Part shown: piece by piece, positions 33,998 to 41,902 of the stretch
How the letters are laid out: the number at the start of each line of letters is the position of its first letter
Numbering within the stretch: the first letter of the stretch is position 1
Assembly (NCBI GenBank): GCA_027493955.1
Contig: JAOSJT010000001.1
Location: 2,715,131 to 2,779,130, forward strand
Direction of reading: 5' to 3'
Source: Bacteroidia bacterium
Lineage (GTDB): Bacteria; Bacteroidota; Ignavibacteria; SZUA-365
DNA: 64,000 bases
The notes under the pieces: model-generated
What the model saw: only the letters and a program-made list of their open reading frames with translations
Database searches by the model: none
Told to the model about the DNA's origin: nothing
Made by a program: the position numbers and the translations under genes

Positions 33998-34209
33998 AAG
34001 TGATCGAGACCCCTCCTATGACAGATGAGCAAGTGGCGGCGATCCGCGCCAGATCCAAAGCGAGACGCGAAAACCCCGACCGTCTCCTGGGTGACGAAAT
34101 TTCGTTTACCACTGAAGACGAGGCCATTCTCGATAGGATATGGGATAGCTACGCTCAAGAGGATAATAAGGCCAAGTCCGAGCAAAAATCGCAAGACTCA
34201 GAAAAGTGA
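33988..34209 (+). CDS. Small charged protein coupled to the head-GNAT fusion gene
   Basis: A 73-residue, highly charged and probably helical protein (MTDEQVAAIRARSKARRENPDRLLGDEISFTTEDEAILDRIWDSYAQED). It starts ten bases inside the preceding gene, so the two are translationally coupled. It is the last gene before the right end. Such a small partner of an effector-bearing gene could be an antidote or a subunit; no motif proves this. Confidence 0.5.
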   Translation: MAVKVIETPPMTDEQVAAIRARSKARRENPDRLLGDEISFTTEDEAILDRIWDSYAQEDNKAKSEQKSQDSEK

Positions 34210-34266
34210 GTCAGTCTGAGGCTACCCCTCGAAAACGGCTCATTTTAGCCACCCGCCTCTCCCGTT

Positions 34267-34347
34267 TTTGCATTTAGTGTGAAAACGAATCCCCGTAAGT
34301 CATTGATTTTTCGTCCGGCCATTTTGCAGGTAGAGTGAGAATCTTCA
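34267..34347. repeat. Right prophage end with inverted transposase-binding repeats
   Basis: Read inward from 34347, TGAAGATTCTCACTCTACCT corresponds to the left terminus. A second copy lies at about 34267-34285 (minus strand TTTTCACACTAAATGCAAAA). Spacing of the two right-end sites is about 55 bp versus 22 bp at the left, so the ends are asymmetric as in Mu. The 57 bases between the last stop (34209) and the first repeat hold nothing I recognise. Confidence 0.8.
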
Positions 34348-34482
34348 GTAGGCGTGACTGGTGGAATCCGCAGGCGGCTCGAGCTTGGGCGGCGGCGTCT
34401 CCGGCACCGTGGGCTCGGAGCAGCGCCACAAAGCGGCGGCGAGCACGAAAAGAAATAGTGTACGCAGGTGTTTGTCCATGGC
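34348..34482 (-). pseudogene. N-terminal fragment of Y1 (signal peptide end)
   Basis: This is the start of Y1, ATG at 34480-34482 after CAGGAG, encoding a signal sequence (MDKHLRTLFLFVLAAALWRC) and SEPTVPETPPPKLEPPADST. It is cut after about 44 codons by the prophage, whose GTAG duplication begins it. It matches the start of Y2 apart from a few bases. The promoter side (34483-34733) is also a near copy of the Y2 upstream region. Confidence 0.85.
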
Positions 34483-34725
34483 AACTCCTGTTGTTGTGTT
34501 GAGTAACGGAAACGTGGCCGGTGCCGCGCGGAAGCATGCACATGCCCGTGGTTTTCGGAGTACGCGACTGTGTCCCCTTGCACCCACGCAGGGCGGCAGT
34601 CAAAGGACACATGCGGGATGTATCTATGCAGGCTCGTTGTACGAACCGGTCACATTTCGGGCCGGGACGGAATATCAGATGGGAATAACGTAAATAGAAG
34701 ACATGCTACGGAACAAGGGAAATAT

Positions 34726-35478
34726 TTATGACCTGAATGGGATGGCCGCATCCCTGAAATCCATTCCCCGGGTAAGCACCGCATCATCCGCGTCGCGCGC
34801 ATAGACTCTGACCAGCGACCAGTCGCCCTGCGCGAGCGGCGGCGTCACCGTCGAGCCGCGGTCCCACGAAAGAAATGTCGGAAACTCCGCGGAGTAGAAC
34901 GGACGGCCTGATGTTACCGGTTGATCCAAAAACACCGCCGCGTCCGATGGATCCGGATAATTCGCGTTACCCGTCGGGATGTAGGGCGAGGGAAAGTCGT
35001 TCGGCTCGCCGGTCTGATCGCCGTTGCCATCCACAAACCAGGGGTCACGAAAGCGCACCGTGCCGTCGTCGGCGAATTCCTCGAAGTTGTTGAAAATTTG
35101 AACGGAGGCGGGAGAGAAGAAGTTTGCAACTTTCTCGATCGGATTTTGTGGATTACCTGTATTGAACAGGTGCAGGAGGCGATGCTCTGCAACTTGACCA
35201 TCCCAGTTGTGGTGCTTGTACAGTATATCCGGAGTGATCCGGTCGTCAAGGAGTAACACCTTGTAGTTGACATTGGGATCAAGCTGCAATGTGCGAGGGG
35301 GAGTGAACTGGAATGGTTGCCCTCCTTCCCGTGTCAGGGAGTACTCGGGTTCGGCGATATCTTCGCCATTGATTTGCTCCTGTCCATCGGCGACAGTTTT
35401 GAACGTCGTCTGCACCTGCGCGGAGAGGCCTCCGGCGAGCAGGACGAGGAGCAGTGCGGTGATAATGACAGATCTCAT
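34726..35478 (-). CDS. Short exported paralogue X2
   Basis: A 250-residue protein with the same signal peptide, ribosome site and first 49 residues as X1. A segment of about 75 residues then differs (REGGQPFQFTPPRTLQLDP...), and from SPASVQIFNNFEEFADDG to YARDADDAV it is again identical. After that X1 continues for hundreds of residues, while X2 ends within 16 residues (LTRGMDFRDAAIPFRS) at the junction of the tandem repeat. It is probably a truncated product of the duplication rather than a complete protein. Asp-box parts of X1 are missing. Confidence 0.65.
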   Translation of the reverse strand: MRSVIITALLLVLLAGGLSAQVQTTFKTVADGQEQINGEDIAEPEYSLTREGGQPFQFTPPRTLQLDPNVNYKVLLLDDRITPDILYKHHNWDGQVAEHRLLHLFNTGNPQNPIEKVANFFSPASVQIFNNFEEFADDGTVRFRDPWFVDGNGDQTGEPNDFPSPYIPTGNANYPDPSDAAVFLDQPVTSGRPFYSAEFPTFLSWDRGSTVTPPLAQGDWSLVRVYARDADDAVLTRGMDFRDAAIPFRS

Positions 35479-36892
35479 GGAGACCTCCTTTCTTGATGAT
35501 AGAAATGTTGACGGCTACTGTGCCGCCTTGGTGCCACGAATGAAAATGGCGGTACTGTTGCTGTTTCCAACTAAAAACACGCCGTTTCGTGAAACCGCGA
35601 TGTCATAAATGACAAGGCCGTTGGGGAATCGCCGTGATATTTCCTCGTAGAAATACAGATTTCTGCCATTGTAGTGCAGGACAGTCGCATAATGCCCCGC
35701 ATAGAAGACATCATTGTCCGCGCGTCCATTTGCGCAGATTGGCAAGCCAACGATGCGATCCGGCGTAGGCGGCGGAATATGCAGAGTATCCCATACGGCG
35801 GGATTCACCAGCGATTGCATGTAGATGAAATCCGGGCATACCGCATGCAGGCGCTCCTCGCTCGCCCAGATAGCGGTGGCATAGGTGATCGGATGGGCGC
35901 GACCGGTTTCACGGTATATTGGGGTGATCATCCCATCCCGCAAGTGATGGAAAATTCCTCCGGTCGAGTCATAATCCCAGCCGCCGATGTAGAATTCATT
36001 CGGCCCGGCCTGCGCAAACGACTTTATCGTCTTGGCCGTGCCCGTGGGGATGGGCTCGAAGCGTTCATGCTTTGGACCGATGAAGCGGAGCAGATTTCCT
36101 CGCCCCCCGAACATGTAGACATGACCATCGGTGCCGGATTTTATTTTGCCAGTGCCAATGTACAGGCCATTGAGCTCGCGGTGGAAGCGTAATGTTGCCG
36201 AGTCGCCTCGCAGTTTCGTACTCGCGATTGGGCCCCAAAATGTGACGTTTCCGTCCTCGACAGTAACTCCGTCGAGGGCGACAGCGCTTAGAAAGCCATT
36301 CAGGTCTAAATCGATGGCATACGGTTTGATCTCGCTCGGGGTGATGTGAAATGCATTCGCCCTTCGATTCATCCGCCCGCTTGACAGTCCCGGTATCTCA
36401 TATCCGAGTTCCACATCGCCCACAGCCCAGACACTGGTGTCGGATTCCGCGGCTACGGCCACGAGCGTGGAGCCGAACTTGCCGAGCACGAAAAACTCCC
36501 AGGTGTAGGCGTGACTGGTGGAATCCGCAGACGGCTCGAGCTTGGGCGGCGGCGTCTCCGGCACCGTGGGCTCGGAGCAGCGCCACAAAGCGGCGGCGAG
36601 CACGAAAAGAAATAGTGTACGCAGGTGTTTGTCCATGGCAACTCCTGTTGTTGTGTTGAGTAACGGAAGCGTGGCCGGTGCCGCGCGGAAGCATGCACAT
36701 GCCCGTGGTTTTCGGAGTACGCGACCGTGTCCCCCGCGTCCGCGCAGGGCGGCGGTCATAGGGCACATGCGGGATGTATCTATGCAGGCTCGTTGTACGA
36801 ACCGGTCACATTTCGGGCCGGGACGGAATATCAGATGGGAATAACGTAAATAGAAGACATGCTACGGAACAAGGGAAATATTTATGACCTGA
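34776..36892. repeat. Second unit of a 2.1-kb tandem direct repeat (X-Y-upstream region)
   Basis: Bases 34776-36892 correspond to 1641-2187 + 3563-4752 + 34348-34733 once the IS and prophage are removed (about 2117 and 2123 bp). Long stretches are identical, while two internal blocks (in X near 35130-35330, in Y near 36280-36320) are strongly diverged. It is a tandem gene duplication, later invaded in the first unit only. Confidence 0.85.
35515..36636 (-). CDS. Lipoprotein-like beta-propeller protein Y2 (intact copy)
   Basis: A 373-residue exported protein from ATG 36636 after CAGGAG. The signal sequence MDKHLRTLFLFVLAAALWRC ends at a Cys, so a lipoprotein is possible, though the residues before Cys (ALWR) are unusual for a lipobox. 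A Pro-rich spacer (PTVPETPPPKLEPS) leads to blade-like repeats (SVWAVGDV, VTFWGPIAS, VYMFGGRG, FYIGGWDY, VFYAGHYATVLHYNG, GVFLVGNS). This suggests a cell-surface propeller with unknown ligand. It stops 37 bases before X2, so Y and X form an operon. The intact copy defines the prophage target site. Confidence 0.75.
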   Translation of the reverse strand: MDKHLRTLFLFVLAAALWRCSEPTVPETPPPKLEPSADSTSHAYTWEFFVLGKFGSTLVAVAAESDTSVWAVGDVELGYEIPGLSSGRMNRRANAFHITPSEIKPYAIDLDLNGFLSAVALDGVTVEDGNVTFWGPIASTKLRGDSATLRFHRELNGLYIGTGKIKSGTDGHVYMFGGRGNLLRFIGPKHERFEPIPTGTAKTIKSFAQAGPNEFYIGGWDYDSTGGIFHHLRDGMITPIYRETGRAHPITYATAIWASEERLHAVCPDFIYMQSLVNPAVWDTLHIPPPTPDRIVGLPICANGRADNDVFYAGHYATVLHYNGRNLYFYEEISRRFPNGLVIYDIAVSRNGVFLVGNSNSTAIFIRGTKAAQ

Positions 36893-36959
36893 GGGATGCT
36901 CCCGGCCATGCCATCGTTTCCGCATTGCACGATATCCGCGCGAGCGAGTATTTTACAGG
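36637..36959. promoter_or_regulatory. Divergent intergenic region between Y2 and the M16 homologue
   Basis: 323 bases without a gene. Bases 36639-36892 repeat 34483-34733 (with a few changes) and must hold the Y promoter. Beyond 36892 the sequence is unique and should contain the promoter of the M16-like gene. No clear promoter hexamers, terminator or RNA motif are recognised. Confidence 0.5.
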
Positions 36960-38324
36960 ATGATAACTCGCACCCTTTCCGCCGTCATAGGCGTCGCGTT
37001 GCTGCTCACGGGCACACTCACCGCCCAGAACTGGGCTCCGAAATTCGAAAAATTCACGCTGAAGAATGGACTGGACGTTATCCTGCACAGGGACACCACG
37101 CTGCCGTTGATCAGTGTCTCCATGGCGTACCGGGCAGGATCGTCGGCCGACAAGCCCGGCAAAACCGGCATCGCCCAGATAGCCGGGGAGCATCTCATGC
37201 TCGGGACACGAAAAGTGCCGCGCGAGAAACTGCTGGAGTTTCGATCGAAATACAACGCCATGATTCAGGCGCAAACCGGGGTCGACTGGGTGAACCTCTC
37301 CACCACCATGCCAATGAACCACCTCGAAGCCGCCATCATGATCGAGGCGGATCGTCTCGAGAGCATCGATGACGCCCTGACCGCGGAATCCGTCGGCGCG
37401 GCCATCAAGCGCCTGCGCGAGGAACATGCAGCCCGCGCGCAGAAGCCGCTCGGAACACTCAATCCGAAAATCTTTCAGGAACTGTACGATGAGCGGCATC
37501 CCTACAGGCATGTGACCATCGGCGACGCGGACGATCTCGACAGTATCGGTCTCGCGGACGTCCGTGCCTTCGTCCGCAGGAACTACCATCCCGGCAACGG
37601 CAGTCTCACGATCGGCGGCAACTTCTCCCTCTCCGCAGCGCGCAATTATGTCGAAAAGTACTTCGGAAGGATACAGGGGAACCGCGGCGCGCAGAAATGG
37701 AAAACCGACGCCGTGTTCACTCCCATCGGACAAGGTGGGTTTATTCTTGAGGACAATATCCGCTACAATCAGCTCATGCTGGTGTTCCCCACCGTGGCGG
37801 CCGGCCATCCCGACGAGCCCGCGCTGCGCCTTCTCGCACAGGTGCTCGCCGGCTCCAACGAGGCCGTCCTGCGCCGCAATCTCCCGAAGCAGAATCCCAA
37901 TATCATCTCCGTCGAGGCCTCACAGAGCTCGCAGGAAGTGACCGGCACATTCTGGCTGACCATCACCTGCAAAATGGATGCCCAGCTGCAACCCGTGTAC
38001 GACGACGTGATGCGCATTGTCGCGGCCATTGCAGACGGCGGTGTGCCGGAGGACGATCTTGTTTCGGCGCGCAACCATATGTCCATGGCCTTTTTCGCGC
38101 CGATGGAAGCCTTCTACGGCTTCGGTGGTCGCTGCGATCTGCTCAACCTCGGCAATCTCCTGGCCGGCTCACCGCTGTTCAACTTCAATCAATTCCACGC
38201 CTCGCTGGCTGCCGGCTCCCCTTCCCTGCAGCGCGCTGCCGGCAGCTACCTCACGCAGAACAATCAACTCGTTGTCAGCATCCTCCCCGCCGGAAAAAGT
38301 TCGCAAGCCGTCACATTACAGTAG
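36960..38324 (+). CDS. Secreted M16-family peptidase homologue lacking the first zinc-ligand His
   Basis: A 454-residue protein with a Sec signal peptide (MITRTLSAVIGVALLLTGTL...TAQ), so periplasmic or secreted. N- and C-terminal M16 domains are recognisable (KFTLKNGLDVILHRDTTLPLISVSMAYRAGSSAD; later YHPGNGSLTIGGNFSL, GFILEDNIRYNQLMLVFPT). The zinc motif HxxEH should lie at residues 74-78 but reads IAGEH: the first His is Ile74. Active M16 enzymes need it, so this is probably a non-catalytic partner, as in two-subunit M16 peptidases, though no active partner is adjacent. It precedes the 41-bp repeat array. Confidence 0.8.
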   Translation: MITRTLSAVIGVALLLTGTLTAQNWAPKFEKFTLKNGLDVILHRDTTLPLISVSMAYRAGSSADKPGKTGIAQIAGEHLMLGTRKVPREKLLEFRSKYNAMIQAQTGVDWVNLSTTMPMNHLEAAIMIEADRLESIDDALTAESVGAAIKRLREEHAARAQKPLGTLNPKIFQELYDERHPYRHVTIGDADDLDSIGLADVRAFVRRNYHPGNGSLTIGGNFSLSAARNYVEKYFGRIQGNRGAQKWKTDAVFTPIGQGGFILEDNIRYNQLMLVFPTVAAGHPDEPALRLLAQVLAGSNEAVLRRNLPKQNPNIISVEASQSSQEVTGTFWLTITCKMDAQLQPVYDDVMRIVAAIADGGVPEDDLVSARNHMSMAFFAPMEAFYGFGGRCDLLNLGNLLAGSPLFNFNQFHASLAAGSPSLQRAAGSYLTQNNQLVVSILPAGKSSQAVTLQ

Positions 38325-38332
38325 AAGCTCTC

Positions 38333-38812
38333 TCTGCGTCTCTGCGCCTTTGCGTTGAATTCTCCTCCGCGTCTCTGCCTCTCTGCGCCTTTGCGTTGAA
38401 TTCTCCTCCGCGTCTTCGCAGCTCTGCGCCTTTGCGTTGAGTTCTCCTCCGCGTCTCTGCCTCTCTGCGCCTTTGCGTTGAGTTCTCCTCCGCGTCTTCG
38501 CAGCTCTGCGCCTTTGCGTTGAGTTCTCCTTCGCGTCTCTGCCTCTCTGCGCCTTTGCGTTGAATTCTCCTCTGCGTCCTTGCAGCTCTGCGCCTTTGCG
38601 CTGAGTTCTCCTCCGCGTCTTTGCAGCTCTGCGCCTTTGCGCTGAATTCTCCTCCGCGTCTCTGCCTCTCTGCGCCTTTGCGTTGAGTTCTCCTCCGCGT
38701 CTCTGCCTCTCTGCGCCTTTGCGTTGAATTCTCCTCTGCGTCTTTGCGTTGAATTCTCCTCTGCGCCTTTGCGTTGAATTCTCCTCTGCGCCTTTGCGTT
38801 GAATTCCCCTCT
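38333..38812. repeat. Tandem array of a 41-bp repeat
   Basis: About ten units built on CTCTGCGCCTTTGCGTTGAA with period 41 (for example GAATTC-type starts at 38357, 38398 and 38439), then three shortened units near 38745-38805. A second sub-type has TTCGCAGCTCTGCG. It is intergenic between the M16 homologue and cydA; the minus-strand reading frame through it is an artefact of the repeat. Confidence 0.9.
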
Positions 38813-38890
38813 TCGGCTTGTCGTTTTTCTTCTGACACGGAAGTTTTGTAGATTCTACGGTCGCAGCACCTCAGTGAAAGGCCTGATATC

Positions 38891-40327
38891 ATGGAATTAG
38901 ACGTACTGTTTCTCTCGCGATTTCAATTCGCGCTCACGATCATGTTCCATTATCTCTTCCCGCCGCTCTCCATCGGGCTCGGTGTGCTCATGGTGATCAT
39001 GGAAGGGATGTACCTCAAAACGAAGAACCGCCAGTACGAAACCATGGCGCGGTTCTGGACGAAGATTTTCGCCGTCGTGTTCGCCATGGGCGTGGCCACC
39101 GGCATCGTCATGGAATTTCAGTTCGGGACCAACTGGGCTACCTATTCCCGTTATGTCGGCGACGTCTTCGGATCGCCGCTCGCGGCGGAAGGCGTGTTCG
39201 CGTTCTTCCTCGAATCCGGCTTCCTGGCCATACTCGTGTTCGGCTGGGATCGCGTCGGCCCGAAAATGCATTTCTTCTCCACTGTGATGGTCTCTCTCGG
39301 TTCGATGTTTTCGGCCGTGTGGATCGTCGTCGCGAATTCGTGGATGCAGACTCCCGCCGGATATCATATCGTGGGTGAGGGCATGACCGCGCGCGCGGAG
39401 ATCACCGACTTCTGGGCAATGGTGTTCAATCCCTCCAGTGTGGACCGGCTCACGCACACACTCATCGGATGCTGGATTCTCGGCGCCTTTTTCGTGATGA
39501 GCATCACCGCGTATTACATTCTTCGTGGCCGCCATGTCGAGATCGCGAAAAAATCCTTCACCATCGCCCTGGTCATGGGAACCCTTGCGTCGCTGGCCGC
39601 CCTGGTTTCGGGTCACACGCAGGCGCATACCGTTTCGCAAACGCAGCCGGCGAAGCTGGCCGCCTTCGAGGGACACTTCGAAACGGGTCCCGGCACGCTG
39701 TACCTGTTCGGGATACCCGACGAGGAAACGCGGCAGGTGCGCTACGGGCTCGGCATTCCCGGCGGATTGAGTTTTCTCCTCTACAACGACTTCGACGCGC
39801 CGGTGAAAGGGCTCGATCAGATTCCCCGCGACGAGTGGCCCCCGCTGCAAATCCCTTTCCAGATGTATCATCTGATGGTGGCGCTCGGTATGTATTTCAT
39901 CGGCATCACACTGCTGGCTTCGTGGTTCCGCTGGCGCGGAACGCTCTTCGACAAGCGCTGGCTGCTATGGATATTCGTGTTCTCCATCATCGGTCCCTAC
40001 ATCGCAAATCAGGCGGGATGGATCGCCGCCGAGGTGGGACGACAACCATGGATTGTGTACGGACTGCTTCGCACCAGCGACGCTCTTTCAAAAACGGTGA
40101 AAGCGGAGGAGGTGCTGACCTCCATCATTCTGTTTTCGCTGATCTATCTTTTCCTTCTCGCGATCTGGCTGTACATCATGAACGACAAGATCAAACACGG
40201 GCCCGAAGAGCTCTCACCCGCCGGAACCGGAGAGAGGCGTCCGCTGCTGGAAACCCTGTCCGCGCTCGCCGACCATGGCGGACCGTCTCTCGCACACGGC
40301 GACAGAGAAGAAAAGGAGAAGAAATAG
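38891..40327 (+). CDS. cydA: Cytochrome bd ubiquinol oxidase subunit I
   Basis: A 478-residue integral membrane protein that oxidises quinol and carries the haems of cytochrome bd. Haem ligand His20 ([11 protein letters not shown]) and His189 (DRLTHTLIG), and conserved Glu100 and Glu108 ([14 protein letters not shown]), are present. The quinol-binding loop has [20 protein letters not shown] and is short, as in the CIO-type enzymes without the E. coli insertion. The C-terminal [20 protein letters not shown] is also conserved. It starts 80 bases after the repeat array and ends with a charged tail. cydB follows one base later. Confidence 0.97.
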   Translation: MELDVLFLSRFQFALTIMFHYLFPPLSIGLGVLMVIMEGMYLKTKNRQYETMARFWTKIFAVVFAMGVATGIVMEFQFGTNWATYSRYVGDVFGSPLAAEGVFAFFLESGFLAILVFGWDRVGPKMHFFSTVMVSLGSMFSAVWIVVANSWMQTPAGYHIVGEGMTARAEITDFWAMVFNPSSVDRLTHTLIGCWILGAFFVMSITAYYILRGRHVEIAKKSFTIALVMGTLASLAALVSGHTQAHTVSQTQPAKLAAFEGHFETGPGTLYLFGIPDEETRQVRYGLGIPGGLSFLLYNDFDAPVKGLDQIPRDEWPPLQIPFQMYHLMVALGMYFIGITLLASWFRWRGTLFDKRWLLWIFVFSIIGPYIANQAGWIAAEVGRQPWIVYGLLRTSDALSKTVKAEEVLTSIILFSLIYLFLLAIWLYIMNDKIKHGPEELSPAGTGERRPLLETLSALADHGGPSLAHGDREEKEKK

Positions 40328-40328
40328 C

Positions 40329-41345
40329 ATGGATCTGAACATTTTCTGGTTCATACTGCTCGGCGTACTGCTCACGGGTTACGCCATACTCGACGGCTTC
40401 GACCTCGGTGTGGGCATACTGCACTTGTTCAGCAAGGGCGACCATGAGCGCCGGATTTTCATGAATTCCATCGGTCCGCTCTGGGACGGCAATGAAGTCT
40501 GGCTGGTGACTTTTGGCGGTGCACTGTTCGCGGCATTTCCAAACGCCTATGCCACGGCCTTTTCCGGTTTCTATCTGCCGTTCATGTTTCTGCTGTTCGC
40601 GCTGATATTCCGGGCCGTGTCCATGGAATTCCGCAGCAAGCAGGAGATGCGCTGGTGGCGCCGCATGTGGGACGGAAGTTTCACCGTTGCGAGCACACTC
40701 GCGACGCTGCTCTTCGGTGTGGCGGTGGGTAATATGATGATAGGCCTCCCCATCGGTCCGGACATGGAGTCGCAGGGCACGGTGTTGTCCATGCTGAATC
40801 CCTTTGCCCTCCTGACCGGCGTTTTCGCCGTCGCCACCTTCGCGATGCACGGCGCGATTTACCTGTATCTCAAAACCGAAGGCGCATTGCAGCAACGCAT
40901 TCACACATGGATGTGGACGACGTTCGGGATTTTTCTCGTCCTCTACATGGTCACGACCATGGCCACGCTCGTAACATTGCCGAGCGCGGTAAGGAATTTT
41001 CAGGAAATCCCCTGGGCCTGGGTCGTCGTACTGCTGAACGTGCTCGCGATCGCGAACATCCCGCGCGCGATATATCTCGGAAAGCCGTTCTATGCCTTCA
41101 TTTCCTCCTGTTGCACCATCGCGGCGCTCACGTTTCTCTTCGGCTTTTCGCTTTTTCCCAACATGATCGTATCGAGTCTGAATCCCGCATGGAGTCTGAC
41201 CATTTACAACGCCGCGTCGTCACAAAAGACGCTCGGTATCATGATGTGGATCGCCTTCCTCGGCATGCCGTTTGTGCTGAGTTACACGATAGCGATTTAC
41301 TGGATTTTCCGGGGGAAAACGAAACTCGGGAAGTTCAGCTACTGA
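40329..41345 (+). CDS. cydB: Cytochrome bd ubiquinol oxidase subunit II
   Basis: A 338-residue membrane protein from ATG 40329 (MDLNIFWFILLGVLLTGYAILDGFDLGVGIL). GYAILDGFDLGVG and WDGNEVWLVTFGGALFAAFPNAYA are hallmark CydB motifs of the quinol oxidase proton channel subunit. About eight to nine hydrophobic segments are visible. It pairs with cydA in an operon ended by the intrinsic terminator at 41464-41491. No cydX-like small gene is evident between the stop and the terminator. Confidence 0.97.
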   Translation: MDLNIFWFILLGVLLTGYAILDGFDLGVGILHLFSKGDHERRIFMNSIGPLWDGNEVWLVTFGGALFAAFPNAYATAFSGFYLPFMFLLFALIFRAVSMEFRSKQEMRWWRRMWDGSFTVASTLATLLFGVAVGNMMIGLPIGPDMESQGTVLSMLNPFALLTGVFAVATFAMHGAIYLYLKTEGALQQRIHTWMWTTFGIFLVLYMVTTMATLVTLPSAVRNFQEIPWAWVVVLLNVLAIANIPRAIYLGKPFYAFISSCCTIAALTFLFGFSLFPNMIVSSLNPAWSLTIYNAASSQKTLGIMMWIAFLGMPFVLSYTIAIYWIFRGKTKLGKFSY

Positions 41346-41463
41346 GCAAAAAGCGATAAGAGCGCTGAAGAAAAAGAAATCGTCACGCTGCGTCCTGAAG
41401 GCATCAGACAGCCTTGATCTGATTGACGGTTCACATCGGGGATGACATGAGGCTCTGAAAGCG

Positions 41464-41491
41464 AAAAAACCCGCCATACGGCGGGTTTTTT
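41464..41491. terminator. Bidirectional terminator between cydB and the small exported protein gene
   Basis: AAAAAACCCGCC (41464-41475), ATAC loop, GGCGGGTTTTTT (41480-41491): a perfect 12-bp stem with T runs on both strands, serving the convergent genes cydB and the gene at 41515-41784. Confidence 0.93.
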
Positions 41492-41514
41492 CAACGATCT
41501 ATTCAATTTCCGAA

Positions 41515-41784
41515 TCAGTTCTTGTTGCTGGATTCGGTCTTGTTGCTTGCTTTCTGGGCGGTTTTGGTCGTCTCGACGGCCTTGTCTTCACACTCGGCTT
41601 TGTTCGAGGCTTTCTTCGCCTTTGCTTCGCTGCTGCAGTCGCTCATCTGCTTTGCCTTGGAAGAGGAACTGGCGCAACAGCCGGACTTGACTTTGGACTC
41701 GGCCTTGGGCTGCTCCTGGGCGTTGACTGCGGACAGCGCAAAGGTAAGAGCGAACACTGTCGCGAGGCTGAGGATTTTCTTCAT
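41515..41784 (-). CDS. Small exported low-complexity protein with Cys
   Basis: An 89-residue protein with a clear Sec signal peptide (MKKILSLATVFALTFALSAV...NAQ). The mature part is made almost entirely of Lys, Ala, Ser, Glu and Asn, with four Cys (GCCASSSS, SDCSS, AECED). No known family. A charged, unstructured periplasmic protein with paired Cys might bind metal or act as a structural filler; nothing else is visible. An AAGGAG site precedes it. Confidence 0.7.
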   Translation of the reverse strand: MKKILSLATVFALTFALSAVNAQEQPKAESKVKSGCCASSSSKAKQMSDCSSEAKAKKASNKAECEDKAVETTKTAQKASNKTESSNKN

Positions 41785-41902
41785 ACGTGGCTCCTTCTGG
41801 TGAAATGGTGAACAAATTAAATATATGCGCTTGTCAATCTTTTTCCAAGGGGAGAAAGGAGTGACCTGATTTCGCAGGTCGCGTTGCGAAGCAGCGGTGC
41901 TG

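Larger units (their letters stand above)
4753..34347. mobile_element. Transposable Mu-type prophage, about 29.6 kb, complete
   Basis: The left end begins TGTAAATTCTCACGC at 4753. The right end, read inward from 34347, begins TGAAGATTCTCACTC. Both therefore have the TG...CA termini and shared end repeats of Mu-like elements. The flanks are GTAG (4749-4752 and 34348-34351), a 4-bp target duplication. The uninterrupted paralogue Y2 reads straight through this site (about 36505-36520), which fixes the ends. Contents include a MuA-type transposase, Gam, repressor, terminase, portal, capsid, tape measure, tail fibre and lysis candidates. There is no tyrosine or serine integrase. No tail sheath gene was recognised, so a non-contractile tail is likely. 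Confidence 0.92.

Noticed and set aside
38333-38812. CRISPR array
   Set aside because: Units are contiguous without unique spacers, and no cas genes are present.
38311-38892. Minus-strand 193-codon frame rich in AKAQRRxDAEENSTQRRR
   Set aside because: It is a translation of the 41-bp tandem repeat array; low-complexity, no ribosome site, antisense to a repeat.
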